This document shows, one piece after another, positions 19,432-27,723 of a stretch of 64,000 nucleotides of DNA. The notes below the pieces were generated by a model. It was not told where the DNA came from and searched no databases. It saw nothing but the letters and a program-made list of their open reading frames with translations. Position numbers and translations under genes: made by a program. The DNA is taken from contig NZ_PQSR01000002.1 in NCBI RefSeq assembly GCF_002920635.1, positions 159,892 to 223,891 on the forward strand. Direction: 5' to 3'. Within the stretch, counting starts at the first letter, position 1. Each line of letters starts with the position of its first letter. The DNA comes from Streptomyces sp. Ru72. Its GTDB lineage: Bacteria; Actinomycetota; Actinomycetes; Streptomycetales; Streptomycetaceae.

Positions 19432-19986
19432 GTGGCTAGGAGCAGCTCGGGATTCGTGGCCGGGCTCACCGTGGCGGCCGTCGCCGCGGTCGGTTTCCTC
19501 GCCTACCAGGCGTCGGCGAACGTGCCCGACACGCTGGGCAAGCCGCAGGTGAAGAAGTCTCCGGGGGCCGGCGCGTCCAAGGCCGCGCGGGACAAGACGA
19601 AGGCGGCGGCGCTGCCCGGGAACTCCGGCACCGGGGAGCGGGTCGTGTACTCGCTCGACGACGACCGGGTGTGGCTGGTCGGCACGGACAACAAGGTGGA
19701 GCGGACCTTCACCGTGATGCCGGGGACGGTGGACCCGGCACCGGGCACGTACCCGGTGACGTCCCGGACCGCGGCCGGGACCGGTTCGGACGGCAAGCAG
19801 GTGGAGCACATCGTGCGGTTCGCGCTGAGCGACGGCGTGGTGTTCGGCTTCAGCGCGGCCGTGGACGGCTCGACGCCGAAGCCGGACGCGTCGAAGAAAC
19901 TGGGTGGAATCCGCGAGAGCCGTGCGGACGGCACGGCGATGTGGGAGTTCGCGACGATCAACCAGAAGGTGGTCGTGGTCAAGTAG
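19432..19986 (+). CDS. Membrane-anchored YkuD-like protein without catalytic Cys
   Basis: 184-aa protein: one N-terminal membrane/signal segment (SGFVAGLTVAAVAAVGFLAY), a Lys/Ala-rich linker, then a domain of about 120 aa. The pattern RVVYSLDDDRVWLVG...TVMPGTVDPAPGTYPV resembles the N-terminal half of L,D-transpeptidase (YkuD) domains. Where those have SHGC(I/V)R, this has LGGIRESRADG, so the nucleophilic Cys and His are absent. It may be a non-catalytic relative; the family link is my inference. Start GTG 19432 has GAGAGG 9 nt upstream. Divergent from tsaB. Confidence 0.6.
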   Translation: MARSSSGFVAGLTVAAVAAVGFLAYQASANVPDTLGKPQVKKSPGAGASKAARDKTKAAALPGNSGTGERVVYSLDDDRVWLVGTDNKVERTFTVMPGTVDPAPGTYPVTSRTAAGTGSDGKQVEHIVRFALSDGVVFGFSAAVDGSTPKPDASKKLGGIRESRADGTAMWEFATINQKVVVVK

Positions 19987-20029
19987 TGGTCGTCGTCAGC
20001 CGGCGGACGCCACGCCTTGCGCGACCGCC

Positions 20030-20212
20030 CTACGCGGCCCTGCGCCGGTCCTCGGTCACGGGAGCCGACTGGGGCTGCCCCGGCGCCGGGTCCCTCGGCG
20101 GCGTCGAGACCGCCTCGGCCGCGGCGCACGACGCGAGCAGATCCTTCATCGACACGCTGCCCGACCCGGGCACCACGCGCGGCTGCGCCTCGTCGCGTTC
20201 TGAAGCCGGCAT
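20030..20212 (-). CDS. Small hypothetical protein, 60 aa
   Basis: 60-aa hydrophilic protein (MPASERDEAQPRVVPGSG...SMKDLLASCAAAEAV) with a strong AGGAGG ribosome binding site 5 nt before ATG 20212. I do not recognise a family; similar short proteins with an MKDLLASCAAAEAVS-like segment seem typical of Streptomyces. Convergent with the YkuD-like gene. A possible iron box lies 29 nt upstream. Confidence 0.6.
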   Translation of the reverse strand: MPASERDEAQPRVVPGSGSVSMKDLLASCAAAEAVSTPPRDPAPGQPQSAPVTEDRRRAA

Positions 20213-20240
20213 GGACGCCTCCTGGTGTCGCGGGGGCGAC

Positions 20241-20259
20241 AGGGTTAGGCAGACCTGAC
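20241..20259. promoter_or_regulatory. Possible iron box (DmdR/IdeR-like site)
   Basis: A 19-bp stretch with core GGTTAGGCAGACCTGA matches about 13 of 19 positions of the actinobacterial iron-box palindrome (core TTAGGTTAGGCTAACCTAA). It is upstream of the 60-aa gene. The match is partial. Confidence 0.3.
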
Positions 20260-20362
20260 CACGGTCCTTACGACCATGTGACCACGCCGGATGCCCACGG
20301 CGCAATATCTTGCCGACGCCTTGTCGGGACGTTGCTCCGCATGGTGCACGGGTCCCACGCCG

Positions 20363-20890
20363 CTAGAGGGGCGCTCCCAGGTCCACCTGCGCCCAGCGCT
20401 CCCCGAACCCCGCGAGCGTCACATGCCTGACCTCGTCCGTCGTGTCGCCCACCGCCCGGTGGATCGTCACGTGCAGGCGGTCCTCCGTCAGCTCCTCGAC
20501 CTTGCCCTCGCCCCACTCCACGACGACCACCGACTCCGGCAGCGAGACGTCGAGGTCGAGGTCCTCCATCTCCTCCAGGCCGCCGCCCAGCCGGTACGCG
20601 TCCACGTGGACCAGCGGGGGGCCGTCCCCGAGGGAGGGGTGCACGCGGGCGATCACGAAGGTCGGCGAGGTGACCGCCCCCCGCACTCCCAGGCCCTCGC
20701 CGAGCCCGCGGGTCAGCGTGGTCTTGCCCGCGCCCAGCTCGCCGTTCAGCAGCACGAGGTCGCCGGCGCGCAGCAGCTTGGCCAGCCGGCGCCCCAGTTC
20801 CTGCATCTGTTCGGGGGAGGTGACGGTGAGCTCGACGGTGACTCCCGGCGTGGGGGCCTCAGCCGGGCTGTGCGGTGCTGGTGCTTCCAT
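20363..20890 (-). CDS. tsaE: tRNA t6A ATPase TsaE
   Basis: 175-aa P-loop ATPase required for t6A turnover by TsaB-TsaD. Walker A is GELGAGKTT, followed by TSPTFVIARVH, the HVDAYRL motif and VVVVEWGEGK (Walker B). The ATG at 20890 lies 32 nt inside the end of the upstream hydrolase gene, so it belongs to the alr-hydrolase-tsaE unit rather than to the tsaB-tsaD operon 1.4 kb away. Confidence 0.95.
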   Translation of the reverse strand: MEAPAPHSPAEAPTPGVTVELTVTSPEQMQELGRRLAKLLRAGDLVLLNGELGAGKTTLTRGLGEGLGVRGAVTSPTFVIARVHPSLGDGPPLVHVDAYRLGGGLEEMEDLDLDVSLPESVVVVEWGEGKVEELTEDRLHVTIHRAVGDTTDEVRHVTLAGFGERWAQVDLGAPL

Positions 20891-22091
20891 AGCCCCCCAC
20901 GGTAGCCCCTGCGGGGACCGCTCCCGAGCGCATCAGGAGGTCGGCGAGGCGGTCGGTGACGACCTCGGGGTGCTCCAGCATCACCAGGTGCCCGGCGTCC
21001 GGCACGAGCACCAGTTCGGCGTCCGGCAGCAGATCGGCGATCGCCTCGCTGTGCTCGCTGGGGGTGACCAGGTCCTGCACTCCGGCGAGGACGAGCACCG
21101 GAAGGTCGGCGAAGCGGGCGAGCGCCTTCGTCTTGTCGTGGTCGGTGAAGGCCGGGTAGAACTCGGCGACCACGTCGATCGGCGTGCTCTCGATCATTCG
21201 CTCGGCGAACCGGGCCACGGCCGGATCGATGTCCCGGGACGCGAACGAGTACCGCTTGATGATCCCCGCGAACAGGTCGGCGGTGGCCCTGCGTCCCTTC
21301 TCCACCAGCTCGGCCTGCTGCCCGAGTGCCCTCAGCACTCCGGGCAGGATGCGGCGTATCGCGTTGACGCCCGCGACGGGCAGTCCGAAGTTGACCTCAC
21401 CGAGCCGCCCGGACGACGTACCCACGAGGGCGACCCCGACGACCCGGTCGCGGATCAGTTCCGGGTACTGGTCGGCGAGGGCCATGACCGTCATGCCGCC
21501 CATGGAGTGGCCGACGAGCACGATCGGCCCCTCGGGCACGGCCGCGTCGATCACGGCCTTCAGGTCGCGTCCGAGCTGGTCTATGGAGACCGGTGTGCCG
21601 TCGGCCTGCGCCATGCCCCGCCCGGAGCGGCCGTGGCTGCGCTGGTCCCAGTGCACGGTGCGGACGACGCCGCGCAGCGCGGCCCGCTGGAAGTGCCAGG
21701 AGTCCTGGTTGAGGCAGTAGCCGTGGCTGAAGACGACGGTGACCGGGGCCGGGGCCTTGCGCCCGAAGAGCCGGCGGCGGCGCTGCGCGGGGATCCTCTC
21801 CCCCGTCTCCACGTCGTCGACCTCGTAGTACAGCTCGGTGCCGTCGTCCGCGTACGCCTTGCCGGGGATGCCGCGGAGGGTGCCGTACGGCCCGGCCGAG
21901 TCGAGGGCCAGCCGGGCCTTCCTGCGCATGCCGCGGCCGACCGTCATCCGCTCGATCGCGACGCCGGCCGCGGCACCCGCCGCGACGACGCCTATCGCGG
22001 CGCCGGCGAGACCGGCGAGACGCCAGTTGCCGGCGGCAGCGACGGTCGCGTCGGCGACGGCCCCCGCCGCCTCCGCACTGCTCTCGCTCAC
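20859..22091 (-). CDS. Alpha/beta hydrolase, membrane-anchored
   Basis: 410-aa hydrolase with an N-terminal hydrophobic helix (about residues 23-48, LAGLAGAAIGVVAAGAAAGVA) and an alpha/beta fold: SHGYCLNQDSW (oxyanion region), nucleophile elbow GHSMGG, acid in AGVQDLVTP and catalytic His in DAGHLVMLEHP. The substrate is unknown; a lipid or ester is plausible. GTG 22091 has AAGGAGCGG upstream. The alr - hydrolase - tsaE order is common in actinobacteria. Confidence 0.9.
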   Translation of the reverse strand: MSESSAEAAGAVADATVAAAGNWRLAGLAGAAIGVVAAGAAAGVAIERMTVGRGMRRKARLALDSAGPYGTLRGIPGKAYADDGTELYYEVDDVETGERIPAQRRRRLFGRKAPAPVTVVFSHGYCLNQDSWHFQRAALRGVVRTVHWDQRSHGRSGRGMAQADGTPVSIDQLGRDLKAVIDAAVPEGPIVLVGHSMGGMTVMALADQYPELIRDRVVGVALVGTSSGRLGEVNFGLPVAGVNAIRRILPGVLRALGQQAELVEKGRRATADLFAGIIKRYSFASRDIDPAVARFAERMIESTPIDVVAEFYPAFTDHDKTKALARFADLPVLVLAGVQDLVTPSEHSEAIADLLPDAELVLVPDAGHLVMLEHPEVVTDRLADLLMRSGAVPAGATVGGYGSTSTAQPG

Positions 22092-22159
22092 GTCCCGCTC
22101 CTTCGTGCCGGGCTCCCCGCCCGTTCAGCCGTACGTCTGCCCCGGCTCACCCGTGTGGA

Positions 22160-23323
22160 TTACCCATCCTGTTCCGCGTTCACCTTTACGTAGACGCGCG
22201 GGACGCGGGTTCCGATCCGGGTCACGATTTCGTAAGCGATGGTTCCGGCCGCCTGCGCCCAGTCCTCGGCGGTGGGTTCGCCCCGGTCGCCGGGGCCGAA
22301 GAGGACCGCCTCGGTTCCGGGCGGGGGCTCGTCGCCGCCCAGGTCCACGACGAACTGGTCCATGGCGATCCGCCCCGCGACGGTACGCAGCTTGCCGTCG
22401 ACCAGGACCGGTCCCGTGCCGGAGGCGTGGCGCGGGATGCCGTCCGCGTAGCCGACCGGGACCAGGCCGAGGGTGGTGGCGCCGGGAGTGGTGTACAGGT
22501 GGCCGTAGCTGACGCCGTGGCCGCCGGGGACCTGCTTGACCAGGGCGAGCGATGCCTTGAGGGTCATCACCGGGCGCAGTCCGAGGTCGGCGGGGGTGCC
22601 GAGTTCGGGGCTCGGTGAGATGCCGTACATCGCGATTCCGGTGCGTACGAGGTCGAAGTGGGCCTCGGGCAGGGTCAGCGTGGCGGGCGAGTTGGCGATG
22701 TGCCGCACCTCGGGGCGCACGCCCTGCTGCTCGGCGTGCGCCACCATCTCGCGGAAGCGGGCCAGTTGGGCCTGGACGGAGGGGTGGCCGGGTTCGTCGG
22801 CGCAGGCGAAGTGGGACCACAGGCCGACGACGGTGACCAGGCCGTCGGCCTGGGCGCGCAGGGCCTCGGCGACGAGTTCCGGCCAGTCGCCGGGCTGGCA
22901 GCCGTTCCTGCCGAGGCCGGTGTCGGCCTTGAGGTGGACCCGGGCGGGCACGCCCGCCGCGGCGGCTGCCTCGCGCACCTCGTCGAGGGCCCACAGGCCG
23001 CTGACGGACACGTCGATGTCGGCCTCGACGGCACGCTGCCAGGGACCGCCGGGGGTCCAGAGCCAGCACAGGACGCGACCCGGCACTCCGGCCTCGCGCA
23101 GCGCGAGGGCCTCCTCGGGCGTGGCCGTGCCGAGCCACTCGGCGCCGGCTTCCAGGGCCGCGCGGGCGCACGGCACGGCCCCGTGGCCGTACGCGTCCGA
23201 CTTCACGACGGCCATCAGCGCCGCGCCGGGCGCGAGGGCGCGCAGGGCACGCACGTTCGCCCGCAGGGCCGCCAGATCGATCTCGGCGCGGGCACGCAGG
23301 GGGGCTGTCTCGATTCGTTCCAT
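22160..23323 (-). CDS. alr: Alanine racemase
   Basis: 387-aa PLP enzyme interconverting L- and D-alanine for peptidoglycan. PLP lysine K41 is in VVKSDAYGHG. The N-terminal TIM barrel (residues 10-245) is followed by a beta domain with PVGYADGIPR, whose Tyr acts from the other subunit. ATG 23323. First gene of the unit with the hydrolase and tsaE. Confidence 0.97.
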   Translation of the reverse strand: MERIETAPLRARAEIDLAALRANVRALRALAPGAALMAVVKSDAYGHGAVPCARAALEAGAEWLGTATPEEALALREAGVPGRVLCWLWTPGGPWQRAVEADIDVSVSGLWALDEVREAAAAAGVPARVHLKADTGLGRNGCQPGDWPELVAEALRAQADGLVTVVGLWSHFACADEPGHPSVQAQLARFREMVAHAEQQGVRPEVRHIANSPATLTLPEAHFDLVRTGIAMYGISPSPELGTPADLGLRPVMTLKASLALVKQVPGGHGVSYGHLYTTPGATTLGLVPVGYADGIPRHASGTGPVLVDGKLRTVAGRIAMDQFVVDLGGDEPPPGTEAVLFGPGDRGEPTAEDWAQAAGTIAYEIVTRIGTRVPRVYVKVNAEQDG

Positions 23324-23425
23324 CGCGCCCCAGTGTCTCAGAGGGGCCGGACGGCCCGGGGATGACGGTACCGGCGGGTAGCGTTCCGGCAGTCGGCGTC
23401 CCCCGACCGGTCCCGTTCCAAGCCC

Positions 23426-23462
23426 GTCCAGGTCAGTCCAGTTCAGTCCAGGTCAGTCCGGA
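23426..23462. repeat. 10-bp tandem repeat (3.5 copies)
   Basis: GTCCAGGTCA GTCCAGTTCA GTCCAGGTCA then GTCCGG, head to tail, upstream of alr and just after the end of the nnr gene. One unit per helical turn puts all copies on the same DNA face. Confidence 0.75.
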
Positions 23463-23492
23463 GCGGTGCGGGGCCCGTGGCGGCCCGCCCGC

Positions 23493-24926
23493 TCAGCCCC
23501 GCACGTCCCGCCATGCCCCGGGAATGGCGTCGGCCACATCGTGCGCCCCCGCCGGCGCGCCGTCCGCCGCGTAGCGGCCCGCCAGGCCGTGCAGGTAGGC
23601 CGCCACGCTCGCCGCGTCCCGTGCCGAGAGGCCGGCCGCGAGAAGTGACCCCGACAGACCCGACAGCACGTCTCCGCTGCCCGCGGTCGCCAGCCACGGC
23701 GTGCCGGTGGCGTTCACGCGTACCGGGCCGCCATCGGGGTCCGCCACCAGCGTCGTCGAGCCCTTGAGGAGGACGGCCGCCCGGTAGCGGGACGCCAGCT
23801 CCCGCACCGCCGCGAGCCGCGCGCCCTCGACCTCCTCGCGCGCCACGCCGAGCAGCGCGGCGGCCTCGCCCGCGTGCGGGGTCATCAGCGTGGGTGCCGT
23901 ACGGGCGCGTACGGCGTCCGGGTCGGCCAGCCTGAGCCCGTCCGCGTCGACGAGGACGGGTACGTCCGCCTCCAGCACCTCGGCCACGGTCGCCGCGTCG
24001 TCGCCCGCGCCGGGACCGACCACCCACGCCTGCACCCGTCCGGCCTTGGCGGGCCCCCGGTCGGAGATCAGCGTCTCCGGGAAGCGGGCGATCACCGCGC
24101 TCCCGGCAGGTCCCACGTACCGCACGGCTCCGGCCCCGCCGCGCAGCGCCCCCGAGACGGCGAGCACGGCCGCTCCGGGATAGCGCGCGGACCCGGCGGC
24201 GATGCCGACGACGCCCCGCCGGTACTTGTCGCTCTCGGCGCGCGGCACCGGCAGCAGCGCCGCCACGTCCGCGTGCTGCAGCGCCTCCAGCTCGGCCTCC
24301 TCGGGCAGTTCGAGCCCGATGTCGACGAGCCGTACGGAACCGGCGTACTCCCGCGCGGGATCGATGAGCAGCGCCGGCTTGTGCGTGCCGAAGGTCACGG
24401 TGAGGTCCGCCCGTACGGCGTCCCCCCGCACCTCCCCGCTGTCGGCCTCGACACCGCTCGGCAGGTCCACGGCCACGACGACCGCGCGCGAGGCGCCGGC
24501 GAGCGCGGCAAGCCGTGCCGCGTCGGACCGGAGCCCGCCCCTGCCGCCGATGCCCACGATCCCGTCGACGACGAGGTCGGCCGCCCGGATCACCTCCCCG
24601 GCGGCGTCAGAGGGGTCCGCGACTGTACCGCCCGCCCGGCGAAGGGCCGCGAGCCCGCCCTGGTGGGTCCTCTCGGGTGACAGCAGCACTGCCGCCACCC
24701 CGGCCCCGCGCCGGGCGAGCCGCGCCCCGGCATACAGGGCGTCACCGCCGTTGTCACCGCTGCCGACCAGCAGCACCACCCGGCTGCCGTACACCCGCCC
24801 CAGCAACTGGGCGCAGGCCGCGGCCAGTCCGGCGGCGGCGCGCTGCATGAGCGCCCCCTCCGGAAGCCGGGCCATGAGGGCACGCTCGGCCGTCCTCACC
24901 GTCTCCACGCTGTACGCAGTACGCAT
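23493..24926 (-). CDS. nnr: Bifunctional NAD(P)H-hydrate epimerase/dehydratase
   Basis: 477-aa repair enzyme that restores hydrated NADH and NADPH. The N-terminal epimerase domain (NnrE, residues 1-215) has VGSGDNGGDALYAG. The C-terminal ADP-dependent dehydratase domain (NnrD, about 225-477) has ESDKYRRGVVGIAAGS, TPHAGEAAALLG, LLKGSTTLV and NATGTPWLATAGSGDVLSG. It sits between acpS and alr, a usual actinobacterial arrangement. Confidence 0.95.
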   Translation of the reverse strand: MRTAYSVETVRTAERALMARLPEGALMQRAAAGLAAACAQLLGRVYGSRVVLLVGSGDNGGDALYAGARLARRGAGVAAVLLSPERTHQGGLAALRRAGGTVADPSDAAGEVIRAADLVVDGIVGIGGRGGLRSDAARLAALAGASRAVVVAVDLPSGVEADSGEVRGDAVRADLTVTFGTHKPALLIDPAREYAGSVRLVDIGLELPEEAELEALQHADVAALLPVPRAESDKYRRGVVGIAAGSARYPGAAVLAVSGALRGGAGAVRYVGPAGSAVIARFPETLISDRGPAKAGRVQAWVVGPGAGDDAATVAEVLEADVPVLVDADGLRLADPDAVRARTAPTLMTPHAGEAAALLGVAREEVEGARLAAVRELASRYRAAVLLKGSTTLVADPDGGPVRVNATGTPWLATAGSGDVLSGLSGSLLAAGLSARDAASVAAYLHGLAGRYAADGAPAGAHDVADAIPGAWRDVRG

Positions 24927-25009
24927 ACGGCCGAGTCTCCCCCACCGCGCTCACACCATGACGAAGGGCGCGGAGTTGCCGGCGCCCGCCGCGGGGCCGG
25001 GATCGCACG

Positions 25010-25381
25010 CTATCCCTCGGCGACGACCACCGCCGACGCGACACCCGCGTCATGACTGAGCGACACATGCCAGAACTGCACGCCGAGTTCGGCCGCGCGG
25101 GCCGCGACCGTGCCCGTCACGCGCAGTCGGGGCTGACCGCTGTCCTCGACGTACACCTCGGCGTCGGTCCAGTGCAGCCCGCCCGGCGCGCCCAGCGCCT
25201 TGGCCACCGCCTCCTTCGCCGCGAACCGCGCGGCCAGCGAGGCGATACCGCGTCGCTCACCGCCCGGCAGCAGCAACTCGCTTTCCAGGAAGAGCCGTTC
25301 GGCCAGCCCGGGAGTACGTTCCAGCGCGGCCCGGAAGCGGTCGATCTCGGCCACGTCGATGCCGACTCCGATGATGCTCAT
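25010..25381 (-). CDS. acpS: Holo-[acyl-carrier-protein] synthase AcpS
   Basis: 123-aa phosphopantetheinyl transferase that activates acyl carrier proteins with CoA. The N-terminal [12 protein letters not shown] (Mg2+ Asp) and [12 protein letters not shown] (catalytic Glu) are both present, with the C-terminal [21 protein letters not shown] 25381 follows TAGGGT (25394-25389) by 7 nt with no Shine-Dalgarno, suggesting a leaderless message. Confidence 0.96.
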   Translation of the reverse strand: MSIIGVGIDVAEIDRFRAALERTPGLAERLFLESELLLPGGERRGIASLAARFAAKEAVAKALGAPGGLHWTDAEVYVEDSGQPRLRVTGTVAARAAELGVQFWHVSLSHDAGVASAVVVAEG

Positions 25382-25650
25382 GCGGGGCACCCTATGCGGC
25401 CCTGACCGCCGCTTCGTCGCGCGGCGGTCCGGAGGCCGGGCGCCGGGTTGGAGGCCGCTGGTTCCGGTTGGCGCACCGGCGCCCGACGGGCCACGGATGC
25501 CCTGGCAGCAGGGAGGTACGCACCATTTCACCCTTCCCACTCGTATGTGAGGCCGTATGTGCATACCGAGCAGACGGCAGGGTCCGTCGGCGGACACACG
25601 TAGGGCCCCGGACATGTCCGGGGCCCCGTGCGCGCGTTCGACCCGCACCG
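25382..25650. other. Gene-free stretch upstream of acpS
   Basis: This 269-nt stretch holds the acpS -10 (25389-25394) and, near its right end, a CCGGACATGTCCGG palindrome at about 25611-25624 just after the 55-aa gene's stop, which could be a terminator stem. I see no coding sequence I can support. Confidence 0.45.
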
Positions 25651-25818
25651 CTACCAGCGGTACCAGCGCCCCCGTCGGCCGCCACTCGCCGGGCGGACGA
25701 CAAAGCCCAGCAGCCACACCGCAAGCACGATGACGGCAACCCACCACAGCGCCTTCAAGGCGAAGCCCGCACCGAAAAGGATCAGGGCCAAAAGAAGAAC
25801 CAGAAGCAAGGGAACCAT
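25651..25818 (-). CDS. Small hydrophobic membrane protein, 55 aa
   Basis: 55-aa protein ([20 protein letters not shown]...) with two hydrophobic segments separated by LKALWWV and a basic tail [13 protein letters not shown] lies 10 nt before ATG 25818. Short hydrophobic proteins of exactly this kind are common in Streptomyces; function is unknown. Divergent from the CsbD-like gene. Confidence 0.8.
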   Translation of the reverse strand: MVPLLLVLLLALILFGAGFALKALWWVAVIVLAVWLLGFVVRPASGGRRGRWYRW

Positions 25819-26029
25819 GTTTCATCAACCTCCGGCCGAGCGGGTTCCCCGTCGATGGCTCGGCACGCATCGAAGAACTCGGGTTTTCTTGAAGGCTTTC
25901 AGTGGAATTCTGATCGGTTCGCCGCGAATCCTGGTGCACAGCGCGGCGCATTACTGCGACGTTTGGGCGACACGGCGGGGGAAATCCGATCGTCACCGAA
26001 CGCCGTGACGACGTAGGGATGTGACACCC

Positions 26030-26203
26030 ATGGCTGAGAACCAGAAGGCGCAGGCCAAGACTGAGCAGGCCAAGGGCAAGGTCAAGGAGACGGTCGGCCG
26101 CACCGTCGGCAACGAGCGCATGGAGGCCGAGGGCCGCATGGAGCAGGCGCGCGGCGACGCCCGCGAGGCCAAGGAGAAGACCAAGGACGTCTTCCGGCAC
26201 TGA
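26030..26203 (+). CDS. CsbD-family stress protein
   Basis: 57-aa hydrophilic protein ([21 protein letters not shown], then [12 protein letters not shown]) of the CsbD family, a general-stress protein group often controlled by sigma-B-like factors. It is rich in Lys/Glu, with no Cys or aromatic core. The start is ATG 26030; an in-frame GTG at 26021 is possible. I found no clear sigma-B promoter. A very strong terminator follows. Confidence 0.85.
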   Translation: MAENQKAQAKTEQAKGKVKETVGRTVGNERMEAEGRMEQARGDAREAKEKTKDVFRH

Positions 26204-26214
26204 GCCTCGCTCGG

Positions 26215-26258
26215 GGCAGGTTCGGGCACTCGCACCGAATGGGGTGCCCGAACCTGCC
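26215..26258 (+). terminator. Strong intrinsic terminator of the CsbD gene
   Basis: Perfect 15-bp stem (26215-26229 with 26244-26258, 14-nt loop) followed by a T-rich run TTTCTTTTGCATTTT, rare in this GC-rich genome. Confidence 0.9.
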
Positions 26259-26329
26259 TTTCTTTTGCATTTTCGCTCTCGCGGACCATCGCTGAACGGC
26301 CATCAAGTGGCCGCCGTTTCGCGCAGGGG

Positions 26330-27058
26330 TCAGGAGAGCCAGTCGGTGTAGCGGGTGGGGGCGAGGCGGGCGTCCCTGTCGGTGAGGACGTCGCCCTTGA
26401 CGACGGCGAACATGCCGGCGGTGGGGTCGGTGACGACGGTGCGGTTGTCGCCCTTGTGCGACAGGGTGATCCGGCCCAGCTCGTCCAGGTTGAAGATCTC
26501 GGGTCCGGCGATGTTGCGCATGCCGTTCAGCGGGGCACCCGCGGCCACCTCCGCCACCGCTGCGGCCACGTCCTTCGAGGCGATCGGCTGGATCGGGGTG
26601 GCGGGCAGCCGGACGGTGTCGCCCTCCGCGGTCCAGGACATGACGGCGTCCATGAACTCCATGAACTGCGTCGCCCGGACGATCGAGTAGGGGATCGACC
26701 CGGCCGCGAGGATGTTCTCCTGGAGCACCTTGGCCCGGTAGTAGTCCAGCTCCGGCACCTGGTCCACACCGACGATCGAGAGGATGACGAAGTGGCCGAC
26801 GCCACCCTTGCGGGCCGCGGCCAGAAGGTTGTCCATCGAGGTCCGGAAGAACTCCGGGGAGGCTTCGTCGAAGGTCGGGGAGTTCGTGAGGTTGACGACG
26901 ACGTCGGCTCCGTCCACCGCCCCGTCCAGTCCCTGACCGCTGATGACGTCGACTCCGGTGGACTGCGAGTGCGGCACCGCCTCGTGTCCGGCGGCGTTCA
27001 GGTCCTTGACGACCTGTGACCCGATCAGGCCGGTACCGCCGATGACTGCGAACTTCAT
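26330..27058 (-). CDS. NmrA-like NAD(P)-binding reductase
   Basis: 242-aa atypical SDR of the NmrA type. The dinucleotide-binding motif GGTGLIGSQV (residues 7-16) is intact, followed by NLTNSPTFDEAS, YYRAKVLQE and SIVRATQFMEF; there is no classical YxxxK pair. ATG 27058 has GGAAGGC upstream. It is divergent from the RsrR-type regulator and shares the operator region with it, as in S. venezuelae, where the gene next to rsrR encodes an NmrA-type protein. A redox-linked NAD(P)H-responsive role is inferred. Confidence 0.85.
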   Translation of the reverse strand: MKFAVIGGTGLIGSQVVKDLNAAGHEAVPHSQSTGVDVISGQGLDGAVDGADVVVNLTNSPTFDEASPEFFRTSMDNLLAAARKGGVGHFVILSIVGVDQVPELDYYRAKVLQENILAAGSIPYSIVRATQFMEFMDAVMSWTAEGDTVRLPATPIQPIASKDVAAAVAEVAAGAPLNGMRNIAGPEIFNLDELGRITLSHKGDNRTVVTDPTAGMFAVVKGDVLTDRDARLAPTRYTDWLS

Positions 27059-27129
27059 GACACGCCTTCCGTCGGGAATATGTCCGCAATATGGCATATG
27101 AACCCTCTACGGGCGCGCCATGCGCCAAA

Positions 27130-27150
27130 CTCGGACACGATCTGTCCGAG
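27130..27150. promoter_or_regulatory. RsrR-type operator 1
   Basis: Perfect inverted repeat CTCGGACA-N5-TGTCCGAG. It lies just downstream of a minus-strand TATAGT (27156-27151) that probably serves the NmrA-like gene, so occupancy would repress that gene. Confidence 0.8.
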
Positions 27151-27158
27151 ACTATACA

Positions 27159-27177
27159 CGGACACACATTGTCCGAG
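27159..27177. promoter_or_regulatory. RsrR-type operator 2
   Basis: CGGACA-N5-TGTCCG plus AG, same geometry as operator 1, centres 27 bp apart. It covers the -35 TTGTCC (27169-27174) of the regulator gene, pointing to autorepression. Confidence 0.75.
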
Positions 27178-27197
27178 TAACGCGGTCTGATTAGAGT
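27169..27197 (+). promoter_or_regulatory. Promoter of the RsrR-type gene
   Basis: TTGTCC (27169-27174), 17 nt, TAGAGT (27192-27197), ending 6 nt before the GTG. The mRNA would be leaderless. Confidence 0.65.
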
Positions 27198-27203
27198 GGC
27201 CGC

Positions 27204-27686
27204 GTGAAGATGTCCGGCGGAGTCGAGTGGGCCCTGCACTGCTGCGTCGTGCTCACGTCGGTCGAGGAGCCCGTGCCCGCGACCAGGCTGGCGGAATTGC
27301 ACGACGTCTCGGCGAGCTATCTGGCCAAACAGCTGCAGGCGCTCTCCCGGGCCGGGCTCGTACGCTCGGTCCAGGGCAAGTCGGGCGGCTACGTGCTCAC
27401 CCGGGAACCCGCCTCGATCACGGTGCTCGATGTGGTCGAAGCGGTGGACGGCCCCGGTCAGGCGTTCACGTGCACGGAGATCCGCCAGCGCGGCCCGCTG
27501 GCCACCCCCGCCGAGTCGTGCACCGCGCCCTGCCCGATCGCCCGCGCGATGACCGCCGCGGACACGGCCTGGCGGGAAGCCCTGCGCGCGGTCTCGATCG
27601 CCGACCTCGTCCAGGACGTCGCCTCGGGCTCCGGCCCCTCCGCGCTGGCCCGCGTCAGCAGGTGGCTGACCATGCCGGAGACCTGA
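27204..27686 (+). CDS. rsrR: Rrf2-family [2Fe-2S] redox regulator, RsrR-like
   Basis: 160-aa Rrf2 repressor. The N-terminal winged helix (VEWALHCCVVL, LHDVSASYLAKQLQALSRAGLV, QGKSGGYVL) carries E8, W9 and H12, matching the Glu and His cluster ligands and the Trp described for S. venezuelae RsrR. Cys90, Cys106 and Cys110 supply the Cys ligands. RsrR senses redox by cycling its [2Fe-2S] cluster between oxidation states. The divergent NmrA-like gene and the two inverted repeats between them fit that system closely. It should not be called NsrR, whose cluster is different. Confidence 0.85.
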   Translation: MKMSGGVEWALHCCVVLTSVEEPVPATRLAELHDVSASYLAKQLQALSRAGLVRSVQGKSGGYVLTREPASITVLDVVEAVDGPGQAFTCTEIRQRGPLATPAESCTAPCPIARAMTAADTAWREALRAVSIADLVQDVASGSGPSALARVSRWLTMPET

Positions 27687-27723
27687 AGCGCCGGACGAGC
27701 AGGGCCTGGAGCAGGCCGTCCGG

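Noticed and set aside
23426..23462. CRISPR-like short repeats
   Set aside because: The repeats are 10 bp, contiguous and without spacers; no cas genes are present in the window.
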